A stretch of 64,000 nucleotides of DNA from Microcebus murinus (lineage: Eukaryota; Chordata; Mammalia; Primates; Cheirogaleidae). Positions 12,309 to 25,465 of this stretch are shown in pieces (positions within the stretch are counted from its first letter, which is position 1; each line of letters begins with the position of its first letter). The notes beneath the pieces are model-generated. The model saw nothing but the letters and a program-made list of their open reading frames with translations, was not told the origin of the DNA and did no database searches. The stretch is from contig NC_134109.1 of the NCBI RefSeq assembly GCF_040939455.1, positions 35,915,501 through 35,979,500 of the forward strand, read 5' to 3'. Position numbers and translations under genes: made by a program.

Positions 12309-14044
12309 TTTTTTCAATTTTTTTATCTCGTTCTAAACAAATCCAGTTTTTTGAAACTCACCCGTGTTATCACTGCCTTCCTTAGCACTCATAATTTGGA
12401 GAAATCAAACTGTTATCAGTTACTTGGCGCATAACGCAGTACCTGGAATTTGACAGCAGCTAACGTGTTTCATAAATTAACGTCCGTATCCCACCACGGG
12501 ATTAAATTTGGCGTTATTTCTCTTGAGACTCAAGTCTTTCTGATAGAGCTACCAATTCTCTCACAGGATTGTGTCAAGTGTGTAATGTACACTTTGGAAT
12601 CTCAAATTTTATAGCTGAAAAGTGCCTCATAGAAAATCCATTTCATCCATATCCTTTTACAGAGAAGACACCAGACCTAAAGTGTAGTCATAGCTTGATT
12701 GAGCTATACCTCTTGATAACTAGACTACAAGACTCCATCCAGACGCCTTGGCCATTACACTCTCCACCATGCCAAGACTGCTTTGCCATTTAAACCCACT
12801 CACTGTAGAGAATGTATCGTCAAAAGTAATTACCTTGGCTTGATTCAGGTTATTGAAAAAGTCAGGCTTGGCTGTTGTGTGATGGCTCAGGAATAGTGGA
12901 GTTGGCACTATTTCTAGGTGGGCAAGGCTACCTATGATGGACTTTGGACCTGAAAGCCACCCTCCCCCCAATTCAGCCCTATTCTCTGCAAGAAAAACTA
13001 ACATTTGCAGCATTGGTTGTTTCTTTACGTTAAGGCACCAAAGTCCTCTTTAGCAGTCTGGATGTGTTTTAGTTGAGAGTAAACCATGAATCCATTATCA
13101 GACATCAGCTGGGATGGGAATAGGTTGGTTTTGATGTCTGGGAAGCAGTGAAACATCAGGGATGGCCTGCAGGAAGCAGAGAGGGACCCCCTAAAACCTG
13201 GTACACTTTTTTTTTACCCAGTACTACCATGAATGTCTTATTTGGATGTAGTTGGAGATGGATTCTGCTCAAGTTGGTCTTTGTTTATTGAGTATCTGAC
13301 GGGCCAAGTCCCATACTAGCTGCTTTTATAGATGAATTTTGAATTCTTAACAAAAAGGAGATGGCCCTGTCTCCCTGTTACAAGCCTAAGGAAACAGGCT
13401 CAGAGAGATTTACCTAGCTGCGATGATGTAGTCATTTGCAGTGAATTTAAGCCTAGATCACTTATCTCTTAAGTTGGTGATCTTTTGCATTATATCTTGC
13501 ACCCACTTCAGGCCGGGAAGGGGATGAGAGAATCAAATCGCCTGTGGCTGATTTATTGGCGCCTGTGGTTGCCCAGAGAGGCCAAGCAGGACTTTCAGCT
13601 GCCCTCTGTGCCTTAGAAAGTGGAGCCTGTGCTTCCACCCTATCTCCTGAGGGGAATGCGAAGGAGCCAGGCTGTCTAGCTGGGGAGGAGGGGCCCAAGT
13701 GCCTTGGCCATAAAATATCCTGGCCAGAGTTGTTCTGGGAAGTGTTGCATAATGCCCTCCCCACCACTGAAGCAAAGTGATTTATTTACTATGGTCTGTA
13801 GGTGGTGCTTGACCAGCTTGTCCTTTTCAGCAATAACGGCCAGAAAAGAGTTAGGGGTTTTATATTATTGAAGGTTTTTTCCTTGTTTTAAAACAGTGCA
13901 GGTGCTCTTATCTTGATGAATTATAAAGTACTTGTACACCACTTCCTGTGCCCCCTTTCTACTTATTTATTCCAAATAGCATGTGAATTTCAGTCTTTTG
14001 ATAGGAGAAAGTTAAGAAAAATAGTGTTCCAGTTTATAGTTATT

Positions 14045-14240
14045 AACACAGGCTATCGTGCTAGACCTGGCTTTTTTATCTCAATTTGCTAGTTGTGTGT
14101 CTCAAGTCTTAGGTTTTTTCCCTCATCTATAAAATGGAAATGAAAATAATGCTTATTAGTCACAGTGAAGATTGAAAAAGATAATGTATATAGAGCACTT
14201 AGCACAAGGCCTTGCCTATTTTATTTACACATGATAATGG
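14045..14240 (+). repeat. MIR SINE
   Basis: MIR-like order: 'gctagacctggc', 'tgctagttgtgtgtctcaag', 'catctataaaatggaaatg', 'agcacttagcacaaggcc'. Confidence 0.65.
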
Positions 14241-14304
14241 CTATTGAAAATAGCCAGAACAGTATTCTCCCTAGGAAAGCAAGGATATTGACACTTGAAC
14301 CTGC

Positions 14305-14614
14305 TTAACCACTTCCACAGCCGGCACTCATAGTCCACACGAAAGCTTGTGCTGTGCATTGAATCCGTTTTGCTCTTGTGTGATGAAGAAAGCTTTAAAA
14401 CACTGAAAGCTTCTTTTACTTTACAGGCAGCTTTACTTATAATGTAAATATCAGAATAGGTAACATATACATATATGTTTTCATTATGTTATTTTTAAAT
14501 GTTCACAGTTTTGATAAACGAAAAATAAGTCGTATCACGGCTGTCGGCTAAAGTTGCTGTGTGCATTCATCTGTGGCTATCGACTGTAGTCAATGCTGGT
14601 CCCGAAGTGGTTAA
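14305..14614. mobile_element. TTAA-flanked piggyBac-like MITE candidate
   Basis: A 302-bp body (14309-14610) is bounded by TTAA on both sides and by matching inverted ends: TTAA-CCACTTC at the left and GAAGTGG-TTAA at the right, a 12-base inverted match when the flanking base and TTAA are counted. Subterminal sequence on the two sides is loosely similar. The body contains about nine CpG dinucleotides inside an AT-rich intron, as expected for a fairly recent insertion. TTAA targets and short inverted ends are the hallmarks of piggyBac transposons; young non-autonomous piggyBac families are known from mouse lemur. There is no transposase reading frame. A chance inverted repeat cannot be excluded. 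Confidence 0.6.
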
Positions 14615-15814
14615 GGAGAGTGGAGGAAGAAGAAAGCCTTTGAAGCAAACATCAGTTTCAGGATTACTGATTAAATCTATTTACACTTGGTTTTTCCTTT
14701 GCTAGCAGGAATTTTCTTTCTTTCATTTCTCTTATTTGGAGAAAAAGTGTTTTAAGTGTCAGTTATTTTTGAAATTTTTCTGATTTATTTCTTCCCTGGT
14801 TACAAATCAGTCATACGTGGATGTTTGTTTCTTCTGAAAAACTATAGGCGTAGTCAAAGGGTTTCATTAGCCCATATGTTCATGGGACTGTAGTTTCATG
14901 GCAAAGGAAGTTACCTGTATTCAGAAATTATAATCACTTTTGTCTGTACTATATTCTAGGTCTGTATTAGCATTGTTATTTTCCACTTGTCTCATGTACT
15001 TTAAGTATTTTTCTTTTAGAAATACAGTCTTTATTTTTTTTATGGACTAAGAAGAATCTTTTCCTTTCCAGGGATCTGATTTTTTTTTTAAGGTCCGTTA
15101 ATAATATGCACTCACTGTTGTTAGCATTCTTGTTTGCCTGACTTTACCAGGCATCCCACAATGTAATGTTGTTTAGATAGGAGTTAGAGAAACTTGGGGA
15201 TTGGCTGTGTCTGCCAACAGGCAGGAGGCCCCCAAAACGTTTCCCTGATCCGTTAAAGGTATCTGGAGCGTAACTGCTCTTCCTGTATCATCTACCATGT
15301 CTACTTCATTCCCTCTTTAACATTCTGAGTAGATTTTCATAAGCAGATGTCTAGAATTTTTGCCTCAAACAGTATTTTCAGTATTCAGAATTTCTATATC
15401 ATTTTTAGACATTATAAAAGTAGATGTAATGAGTACAAGAGTATTTCTCTTTTTCTTAAATACTATTAAAAAGAAGTCTGAAAATAATATTTTCCTCCAC
15501 TTTCCTAACCATGCCTACTCTACTAGTTTAGGAACAATGTTGTTTCTTAGTCTGGTCAGTTTTTTAGTTTAAAGTTAGAATTAGAATTATAGTTGTTATT
15601 ATTTGTTCATTTAATTTAATTAGTATAATTCCCACACTTTGAATACTTGTGAAATTGTTTCTTTATAGATACTAGCAGAAAGTTGTTCCATCTTACTTAG
15701 TTTAAACTCATGTAGAGTTACTACAATGTAGAAAGTAAAGATTTTTGTAATATCAGTATACTTTCTAGAGTGTGAAATACTCTCTTGGGTTTCCTTGGTC
15801 CCCTATTCTTCTGA

Positions 15815-16230
<416 letters not shown>

Positions 16231-16345
16231 AAAGAATCTATGCTTCACCTGCAGCAATTCTGTTTTGGTTAGCCTGGGGTGGGACTCAGACATCAGTACA
16301 GCTCTACATAGAAGGTTTTACAGTATAGTCAGTGATAAAAGCTCT
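16231..16345 (+). mobile_element. MER5A-type hAT element, right part
   Basis: Continues the interrupted element after the duplicated target: 'agcaattctgttttggttagcctggggtgggactcagacat', close to the MER5A middle. Confidence 0.65.
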
Positions 16346-16444
16346 GTTCCAGGATAAAATAACTTCCACAGACATTCTTTCATTCTCTAGGTGATTAAAT
16401 GTCATACCTCCACAGTCATGTGAAAGTGCCATTTAAAAGTTAAA

Positions 16445-16688
16445 GTGGCCAACCACCTTTGCTCATGGCTGTAATCCTGGCACATTGGAAAGCCTTGGTG
16501 GGAGGATTGCTTGAGGCCAGGAGTTCAAGACCAGCCTGGGCAGCTTAGTGATACCCTGTTTCTTTAAAAAAAAAAACTAAAAAATTAACCAAGCCCAGAA
16601 GTTCCAAGTTACAGTGTTCTATGGTTATGCCACTGCACTCTTAGGTGACAGAGCAGGACCATGTCTCTCTCAAGAAAAAAGAAAAAAG
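16445..16688 (+). repeat. Old Alu SINE, partly deleted
   Basis: 'accacctttgctcatggctgtaatcctggcac' to 'gtctctctcaagaaaaaagaaaaaag'. The right monomer is shortened and the copy is more diverged than its neighbours. Confidence 0.8.
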
Positions 16689-17406
16689 TTACTGTATAAA
16701 GTCTTTTATCATATGGTACTTGGAATAATTTGCTTTTGCCTTTGTATTTATAGCCGTGAGCAAGTAGCTCAAAAAAGCTGTACACATTCTTCTGCCAACT
16801 TTCCTGTCTCCTTGTCTTAATGATAATTAATCATGAAGTCTCATTGATAGGGATTTACAGAGAAACTATCTAAGACTATGTTTTCCTACAGAAACAGATG
16901 TCTTAATCCCTTTGTTCCTTTTTTATTAAGGATTATTTTATTCTTTTTTTATTTTTTGGGTTCATTCTCATACCTTAGTTTATTAAGGATTCTTACAGCC
17001 TGAGAGAATGAAGAGCTGTGTAGTCCAGGACATCATTCTAGCCACCATAGATCTGAGAGTCCAGTCTAACAATACAATAGATTTTTCGAAATAAATGAAA
17101 ATCAAAGGTACATACTGAATGTCAAGCTAACTTTAAAAAAACATAAATACTAGTATAAAGTTGTCCCATCTTACTCAGCTTGAACTAATCCACAGTTACT
17201 ATTATATAATCTACAAAGTGAAGGTTTTTGTAGTCTCTTAAATATTAATGCTAAACCTATTATAAATACCACTTTGACAACAGATAAAACTTTTTAATAT
17301 GTAGCACTCTTACATTTTGGTTCTAGTATTCATAAATATAAAATGATAAATTATTTTTCTAAAACTTATATCTTAAAATTTCCAAAAATTCTTAAATGTA
17401 ACTTTT

Positions 17407-17777
17407 AAGAATGTATGGGGCCGGGCATGGTGGCTCACACTTGTACTCCTAGCACTCTGGGAGGCCGAGATGGGAGGATTGCTCGAAGTCAGGAGCTCGA
17501 AACCAGCTTGAACAAGAGCCAGACCCCATCTCTATTAAAAATAGAAAGAAATTAATTGGCCAACTAAAAATATACAGAAAAAATTAGCCGGGCATGGTGG
17601 TGCATGCTTGTAGTCCCATCTACTCGGGAGGCTGAGGCAGCAGGATTGCTTGAGCCCAAGAGTTTGAGGTTGCTGTGAGCTAGGCTGACACCATGGCACT
17701 CTAGCCCAGGCAACAGGGTGAGACTCTGTCTCAGAAAGAAAGAAAAAATAAAAATAATAAAAAAAGAATGCATGGGA
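17407..17777 (+). repeat. Alu SINE, lemur type
   Basis: Full dimer from 'ggccgggcatggtggctcac' at about 17419 to an A-rich tail. 'aagaatgtatggg' precedes it and 'aagaatgcatggg' follows, a target duplication with one later change. Confidence 0.93.
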
Positions 17778-18305
17778 AATTTTGACTATTTGACATACTA
17801 GAGAAAATAAAATTGATGGTAAAAGGATGAGCAAGAGCTATATAAAAACCCTAGCTAATAATTTGCAAAGTAAGTTGTATTAGAAGATGTTCTAATAACA
17901 TTGCAATGGATGGGAGCTATTGATTTGATGTAAAATCTAGTATGTTGCCTTAAAAACATCAAAGGTCTCCTGTTATGCAAACAAGTTTGAATGAACCTAT
18001 TATGTGTATTGGGGTTTTTTTAAACAGATCTGAATGTTTCATTTTATAAGCTTGGAAACTAACCCCTTATTTGATTCAACATATTTGCAATATCTGCCAC
18101 CACTATATATGTTGAAAGTTCTAAATGGGGGTTTTGAAGAAAGGCTTTAAAGTCCAGCCAGTATAGCCAGCACCATTTCATAGCTAGTTGTTCTAATTTG
18201 GGTACCTTTCTTGCCTTCTCTGAGCCTGTGGTTCTTCAACGGTGACAGAGGTAATAGTAATTGCTCTGCTACCTCATAGGATTAAAAACATACTGATAAT
18301 GTAAG

Positions 18306-18832
18306 GCAGTGGTTGAAAATGTGGTCCAAGGACCCATAGGAGGTTTTGGTGGGTCCACAAGAATCTCCCTTTTTTTTTTCTTTTTATCTTATAAGGATGA
18401 TTTATTTATTTATTTTTATTTATTTGACACAGTCTCTCTCTGTTGCCCGGGCTAGAGTGCCATGGCATCAGCCAGGCTCACAACCACTCAGGCTCCTGGG
18501 CTCAAGTGATCCTCCTGCCTCAGCCTCCCAAGTAGCTGGGACTACAGCCACTTACCACCACACCCTGCTAATTTTTTCTATTTTTAATAGAGACGGGGTC
18601 TCGCTCTTGCTCGGGCTAATCTTGAACCCCTGACTTCAAGCAATCCTCCCTCCTCAGCCTCCTAGAGTGCTAGGATTACAGGTATGAGCCACCACTCCCA
18701 TCCTTCATTTTTATTAATAATTTCTAATGTGGTAAATATTGATAAAAATTATAAGCATCTCTTTACAATCTTTAATACTTTTTAAAGAGTTTATATGGAT
18801 CTTGAGACCAAAATGTTTTAGAACTGCTAATA
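18306..18832 (+). mobile_element. hAT-Charlie type DNA transposon remnant, split by an Alu
   Basis: The left end 'gcagtggttgaaaatgtggtcc' and the right end 'gaccaaaatgttttagaactgc' are inverted relatives of each other, as in non-autonomous hAT elements. The interior 'gacccataggaggttttggtgggtcc' fits that class. An antisense Alu lies at about 18400-18704. Flanks 'aatgtaag' and 'taatatag' are a plausible decayed 8-bp target duplication. Confidence 0.65.
18400..18704 (-). repeat. Alu SINE within a hAT element
   Basis: Antisense dimer preceded by a (TTTA)n-like tail 'gatttatttatttatttt' and ending 'gagccaccactcccatcc'. Confidence 0.9.
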
Positions 18833-19929
18833 TAGGATAATGGTTGAGTACTTCCTATTGGGACAGTTCTCCGGCTGATAAAAACCATAAACTTGGGGGA
18901 AAAAAATTTCTAAGAAATACATTTGAGAGTTACAGAAACTAGAGTGAGGTCTGCAATTGAAAGAGGGGAACAACAGTGGATATGTTTCCATTTTTATAGC
19001 TTTTAGACCTTGGGAAAGTCCCAGTTGGTGATACAAGGAGGTGGCTAAAACTGGAATAGTAACCTGTAATCTAATCTCGCTTGAAGAAAAAAAAAGACAG
19101 CTCCAAGTGGTCAAATAGCTGGAAGGTGAGGGGGAATATTTTAGGATTTGGGGTGGCATAACCCCATATACTGTTTATAAACTATGCTTGAATCTCTTGC
19201 AAACCCCTGAACTGTACATGTATGGAGCAGCCTCCAAAAACCACACCTAAGGCTAAAAAAAAAAAAAAAACAGAGATTTCAGCTTCTGTCCACCATAGGG
19301 GAGGCAGAACTTGGAGTTTAAGTCCAGCCAAGTTAATTGTCTGCAAAAACAAAAAAAAATCAACACTCTTAGAAGGAATATTACAGAATCTAGAGTCAAC
19401 TATATTAATTACAGTATCTAGGATATAATCTGAAATGACTAGACAGGAAACCATTACCCTCATCAATGGAGATTGACCCCAAAATGACCCAAAGGTTGGA
19501 TTTAGCAGAGAAAATTTAAAGCAGCTGTAATAAGTATGCTCAAGGATATAAAGCAAAATAAGATTGTATATGTGAACAAATAGGAATCTTTGCAGAGAAA
19601 TAGAAACTTTAAAAAAGAATGAAATGAAAATTTTAGACCTCAAAATATATCTAAAATAAAACATCTCCCTGAATGGGGTTAACAGATTAGAATTGACAAG
19701 AGACTCAGTGAATTTGAAGATAGATTAATAGAAAATATCTAATCTGAAACAGAAAGAGAAATAAAATTAGTATATATGAAAGGTCTCTGTAAACTTCAGT
19801 GTTCTATGTGGGTGTCACGATTTATTACTCCAGGTTTCTTTTATGGCCTAAACTCTCCCCTTTACATATGGACTGACTTCATAGTTTATAAATCAATGCC
19901 ATCTAAAAGAGTACTCTCAGATTCTTGTT

Positions 19930-20950
19930 CCTTATCTCATTTGTCTCTTTTCCGCTGTCAGAAAAAGAGATCCCTCTTTTCTCCACAGCTAACTGCTACA
20001 CTTATACTTTTGATTGCATCCCTTCTGGCTTCTAGAGACTGCTGCCTTTCAGCTTAAAGGTCTTCCTTTGATCTGCAGCTTCCTCAATGTCCTGTCCTGT
20101 CTGTGCCTATGCTTTGGTTTCTAATACCCTCTTTAGTCAGATATTTTACCCTCACTGCTTTTCTGAACTGTTGTCAGAGATCACTTGGAATGTCTTGGTC
20201 ACCACACTTGAGGGTGTTTATAAGGGGCCTCACCACCGTATTTCTCTTCATTATTTTGTGCCATTGCCATTTCCTTCCTGCAAGGTTCTTACCTCTCCTT
20301 CCCTTGCCTTTCCTCAATGACAGTATGTTTTCTTATCTCCTCTTCTGTCTTATGTCTTTTCTGTGCTTTCCAGAGATTTCATTCTTAGCTTTTTTTCCCC
20401 TCTTATTTCGTAGTCCCATCTGTACTTGGTTACTTCAGCCTGGTGATTTCAGAGGCCTAATCTCCCTCTATAGCCCTGCTGTCTCTAACCCAGCCCCACT
20501 TACTGAACCACTGTGATCACTAAACATTTCTACTCAGATGTCCTTGGGTAGACACTTGGAGCTCTTTGTGGCCAAAGTGAAACCTCTCTTACCAAGCCAG
20601 TTTCTATGTCTCTTCTCTGGCTTTCTGGGACCCTGCCTTTATATCTATAGCCTGCACATGGCAGTTACTGTGCAAATATGATCTGAACAAATGGATGAAT
20701 TCCTCCACTTATCCAAGGTGGAATTCTGAGACTCATCTTTGACTTGATCTTCTATGTGGCTGACCACATCCAATCTGCTACAAAGTCATGTTTTGTGTCT
20801 GATGTATTTCTTGCATTCCTTCCTTCATTCCCACTGCCATTACTTAGATATCGTAGTAAGCTCCTAGCCAGTCTTTCTTTTTCTATGCCTTTCCCTTACT
20901 AATGCTTTTTGTATGTTGCTACTGGAGAAGTATTGACTCACAGGCCTTAT
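19930..20950 (+). repeat. Diverged interspersed repeats, partly L2-like
   Basis: The pyrimidine-rich stretch has phrases seen in L2 3' regions ('cagatgtccttgggtagac', 'gcctgcacatggcag...gaacaaatggatgaat') but no continuous match I can name. The open frames here (for example about 20103-20516) are low-complexity hydrophobic translations with no recognisable domain. Confidence 0.4.
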
Positions 20951-20954
20951 GATG

Positions 20955-21190
20955 GTGATGATGATAATAACTGGCATTTTTTGAACACTTGCTATGGGCT
21001 CCACCATTTCTAAATGCTTATATTCATTGTCTTATTAAATCCATATAACAGCCTATAATGTAGATACTGTCTTTTTAATAAGTGAAACAGACACAGAGTT
21101 GTATCTGAATACCACACAGCCAGTAAATAGCAGAGCTGGAATTTTAAGCTGATTCCAGAGTCCTAGCTTTAACTACTGTGCTATTCTCCC
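20955..21190 (-). repeat. MIR SINE
   Basis: Reverse-complement MIR order: 'taactggcattttttgaacacttgctatgggctcc', 'cagccagtaaatagcagagctggaat', 'tccagagtcctagctttaactactgtgct'. Confidence 0.75.
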
Positions 21191-21229
21191 TCCTACAGAG
21201 TAACTGATCATACTGTTCTCACTCAAACA

Positions 21230-21610
21230 TCTTACATAGTTCACTTTAAACACAACTGCAGTACCTTTCACATTTAGTACCCTCTGTGAGCTGACCCCAT
21301 CTCTTGTTATTTCCTTGTGCTTACTTTGTTTTTTCTATGCCAAACTGAATTCTTCTGTTACCTAATATTCATACCTCTTCCATTAATTTTACTCATTCCA
21401 TTTTTTTCTGCCTGTTCATGTAAATCCAGTTGAAATGCCTTATTTTCCATCAGGTCATATTTATCTTCTCCTTATAGTATGTTTTCTGAACTGCAATGTG
21501 ACACTCAGTGCTTTTGCTTTATCTTATAATTACTATTTGATGTTCTACCTTCCCTCTGAGCCTATAATCTTGAGTATAGCATCTGTCATTTTATTTTTAT
21601 GTTTTATTTT
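21230..21610 (+). repeat. L2 LINE fragment
   Basis: 'cctctgtgagctgaccccatc', 'tatgccaaactgaattctt' and 'ccctctgagcctataatcttgagtatagc' follow L2 3' order. Confidence 0.5.
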
Positions 21611-22374
21611 TTTATTTTATACCTTGTACAATGCATGTTTTCAAATATTTTTTCTTTTTTAAATTTCTTTTTAAAAATATTTGTTGAGTAAGTGAAGAAT
21701 TGAACTGTTATTTATAGACCATTAGCTTTTTGGCTTATTAGTGTGCTATTTCTCATTTCCATATGATTCAATAGTTCATTATACTAATACATAATATAGA
21801 ATAGAAAGAGCTGCTAAAAATGTTTATGATCTGAGGGTTTAGCTTTTCTGAGACAATTTTTAAGGCTAGTTTAAGGTACTTCAATTTGAACCATTTCATT
21901 GATTTTAAGACATGTTTTTCACATACTGAAATTTCCTATGTAGAGGGTTGTTGTTTTTTTTAAATCCCCCTATAAATTGATAGTGTTTTAGAATCAGGGA
22001 AATGTGTTAAGTACAATAAATAGTGACTTTTAATTAAATGGCCTCTTGGAACAATATCCACAATTTGGATTTTTCTTTATATTTCTGGAGGATAGGTTGA
22101 AGTCTATAGCTTCTGTTACCTTGTTATTTATTATTTTATTGCTGCTTAAAGTATTTTAAAAATGAGATGGTAAGGGGTAAGAGTTTTGTTTTTTTTTTTT
22201 TTAATTGGAGGAGGAATGGGGAAAACTATTACATTTGAAGAAGTAGGGTTTAAAATAATCCATCAATGTAGAGTTAAATGCAGGATTCCTAAAGTACAGT
22301 ATTACTTACTTAAAATTTTAAAACATGCAAAACAATACTCTACCTTCTTAAATGTTATATACCTGGCAGTAAGA

Positions 22375-22905
22375 ATGTAATGATGTACAAGGGAGTCATA
22401 AACACCAAATTCAAGATGGTGGTTACTTTGGAGGCAAGGTGGGTGGAAGGATAGAATGAGGGAGAGATGTGAGGGAGCCTCTACCATGTTTTTTGGATTT
22501 TGCTTTGAGACAGGGTCTTGCTCTGTTGCCTGGGCCAGAGTACAGTGATATGATCATGGTTCACTTCAACCTCAAATTCTTGGGCTCAAGCAATCCTCCT
22601 GCCTCAGCTTCCCTAGCTGATAGAACTACAGGCATGCACTACCATGCTTTGCTAATTGTTTTATTTTTTATAGAGATGGAGTCTTGCTGTGTTGCCCAGG
22701 CTTGTCTCAAACTCCTGGCCTCAAGGGATCCTCCTTCCTCAGCCTCCCAAAGTGCTAGGATTACAGGTTTGAGCCACCACACCTGGCCTATAATGTTTAT
22801 TTTGTGTGCTGAGTAGTAGGTGGGTAGGTATTTGTTACAGTGTTCCCTATACCTACTTGTATATCTGGAATATTTTATAATTTTTTTAAATGAGGGTAAA
22901 AAGGA
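22375..22905 (+). mobile_element. Old L1 3' end, split by an Alu
   Basis: 'caccaaattcaagatggtggttactttggaggcaaggtgg' before the Alu and 'gtaggtatttgttacagtgttccctatacctacttgtatatctggaatattttataattttt' after it are typical of the 3' UTR of old L1 subfamilies. There is no open reading frame. Confidence 0.7.
22493..22790 (-). repeat. Alu SINE inserted in an old L1
   Basis: Antisense dimer from 'ttgctttgagacagggtcttg' to 'gagccaccacacctggcc'. It lacks the lemur linker and has an older Alu character. Confidence 0.88.
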
Positions 22906-22959
22906 ATATATAGATATGTATTTATATTAAACTTCAATAAAAAATGTATTAAAGTTCAA

Positions 22960-23225
22960 ACCGTATAGTTCCCAACTCCCCCTACTACATATTTTCCCTC
23001 CCAGAAATGAACATTTTACTAGTTTCTTTGAACCTTTCCAGAGATGTATATATAAACAAGAACATATTTATGTATTCATTCCTCTCCTACCTTTAAAAAT
23101 AAAATAACCATTCCTCTCCTTTTACATAAATAGTAGTCTTCTCTATGTAATTGTACACTATGCTTTTTTCACTTAATGTATCTTGGAGATTATTCTATAT
23201 TAGTACATTAAATATGTAGTTTTAA
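22960..23225 (-). repeat. Old LINE fragment (L1-like), antisense
   Basis: 'acactatgcttttttcacttaatgtatcttggagattattctatattagtacatt' is a phrase frequent in antisense old L1 3' regions. Class certain, subfamily not. Confidence 0.5.
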
Positions 23226-23415
23226 TGAAAATAGATTCTACCTTTTAACAGTAATTAGTATCTTTACCAGTTATATATCTAGAGACTTTATCTGCTAACA
23301 AACAAATATTGTTTTGCTGTATTACATTTATTTCACCAGCAGGAAATCTTGAGTTTCTTCCTGATTCTTCTTTCCAAATACGTGAAGCTTTCCAGGGGCA
23401 TCTCTTTTTTGTTTT

Positions 23416-24060
23416 TGTCTCCCCCCCACCACCCCTTAGAGACAAGGTCTCATTCTGTCACCAGAACTGGCTTTCAGTGGCCCGATCACAGCTCATTGCA
23501 GTCTCAAACTCCTGGGCTCAAGTGATCCTCCACCCTCAGCCTCCTGAGTAGCTAACTACAGGTATATGCCACCACACCTTGCTGGTTTTTTTTTGTTTGT
23601 TTGTTTTTTGAGACAGAGTCTCACTTTTGTTGCCCAGGCTAGAGTGAGTGCCGTGGCGTCATCCTAGCTCACAGCAACCTCAAACTCCTGGGCTCAAGCG
23701 ATCCTCCTGCCTCAGCCTCCCGAGTAGCTGGGACTACAGGCACGAGCCACCATGCCCGGCTGATTTTTATATTATATATATTAGTTGGCCAATTAATTTC
23801 TTTCTATTTTTATGGTAGAGACGGGGTCTCGCTCAGGCTGGTTTTGAACTCCTGACCTTGAGCAATCCGCCCGCCTCGGCCTCCCAGAGTGCTAGGATTA
23901 CAGGCGTGAGCCACCGCGCCCGGCTAGTTTTTTGAATGTTTTGTAGAGATGAGGTCTTGCGTGTTGCTCAGGCTGGTCTCCAACTCCTGGCCTCAAGCAA
24001 TCTTTCCACCTCTGCCTCCCATTGTTCTGGGATTACAGCCATGAGCCACTACCTGGCCTC
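23416..24060 (-). repeat. Old Alu SINE split by a younger Alu
   Basis: The left half 'ttagagacaaggtctcattctgtcaccagaac' to 'accacaccttgctgg' and the right half 'ttttgtagagatgaggtcttgcgtgttgctcaggctgg' to 'gagccactacctggcc' are the two parts of one antisense Alu. A younger copy lies between them at 23586-23925. Confidence 0.9.
23586..23925 (-). repeat. Younger Alu nested in an older Alu
   Basis: An intact lemur-type antisense dimer with tail (T)n(GTTT)n, linker 'ttagttggccaattaatttc' and end 'ccaccgcgcccggct'. It retains more CpGs than the host Alu, which fits a later insertion. Confidence 0.93.
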
Positions 24061-24144
24061 ACGGGTGTCTTTATGTGTAACCCCTCTGTTCCCTAGGCTT
24101 CTCCAATTTGTGGGGTCATATTCCCTTTGGGAGGTGGGGAGGAA

Positions 24145-24375
24145 TGAAATTTGGGCTCTGGACCTGAGTTGCCTGGGTTTGAATCCCCTGCTCTGCCATT
24201 TATTATCACTGTGACCTTGAGTAAATTACTTTAACTCTCTGTGTTGTGTTGATTCAGCTCCTTCATCTGTAAGAGGCATTTAATATTCCTTTTCTTGCAG
24301 AGTTATACTGAGGATTAAATAAGTGAAAAGTGCCTAACATGTAAGAAGCACTATAAAGTGTTAGCTATTTTTATC
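24145..24375 (+). repeat. MIR SINE
   Basis: Well-preserved order: 'gggctctggacctgagttgcctgggtttgaatcccctgctctgcca', 'gtgaccttgagtaaattac', 'agcactataaagtgttagctatt'. Confidence 0.8.
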
Positions 24376-25465
24376 ATATTATCGATCTCTCAACTGTCTG
24401 CTACCCAGGCTACTGCCAGTCTCCAGATGGCTAACCCCATACTCTACCACTGTCCTTAGACACTGGTCTGTCTGGCTAGTGAGGGAACCTCATTCTCTTT
24501 TTCAGAGTCTCTCTTTCAGAGGATGTTCTCCTAGCAACCCAATGATGCCTTTTATTCTATACCTGCCTTCTCCCTAAAGCATCAGGGCTCTCTGCACAGC
24601 TAGGGTAGAGAAGATAATGACGCATAGTCTCCCACCTGCCTGAAACTAGGGTACTCCTGAATGTCCTTGCTGTTCATAGTAGGCCTCTTGGCCAGAATTC
24701 TGCATATTCTGCCTCATGTAGGACTTTCCCCCTAAGACCCAGTTGTGCCATCCTGCCTTCTACTTCCTTTGGGAACCTATATATTTATGTGTGTCTGAAT
24801 TTAGTTGAGATCAGGGTTTAAGTTCTTTCTCATGAGGCTTCTGGGCCCCATGTAAATCAGGGGATGTGGTTTAACATCTATTTTAAGGGTTCCTCAGCTA
24901 CTGTGACTGGTAAGTCTGCCTAATATTTTATGATAGTCAGGAAGCCAGTGTCCCATGAGTGCCAGAGGATTCCTAAGGAGCAGTGACAGCTCTAGCCCAG
25001 CCAAGATATCCTGTTTTATTATTAACATTTATAGCTTAACATTTGAATAGTAGTTTCTCTTACAACATGATTTTCACATAACTTATCTCATTTAACTCTG
25101 AGGTAGGGATCAGTTATCTTGTTTCCATTTTTTTAGTCAGGAAATAGGATTAGAAACATTGGGGTCACATACATAGGAAAGGACAGGCCTTCCTCTTGTT
25201 CATATGTCACTCATACCAAGCTACCTTCTTACCAGATGAAAAAGGGGCATATTTTACAGTTCAGCAGTTGTCATAATGGGGGGGTTTTAATGTTAAGTAG
25301 GTTTGAGGTAAAAATAACAGTATTTAGAAGTGTTGAGTAATTTTATTTAAACTTAGGTCTCTCTCCTTGTGATTCTATAGATTTGTGTGAACTGTAGGCA
25401 ATTTTGTAAAAAATATGTATATATACATACACACACATATGTGTTGATGTTGTCCTTTTTCTCAG

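Noticed and set aside
19182..19664. 160-aa minus-strand open frame in ZBTB25 intron 1
   Set aside because: Poly-Phe tracts arise from A-rich runs, and the translation has no recognisable domain or supporting splice signals.
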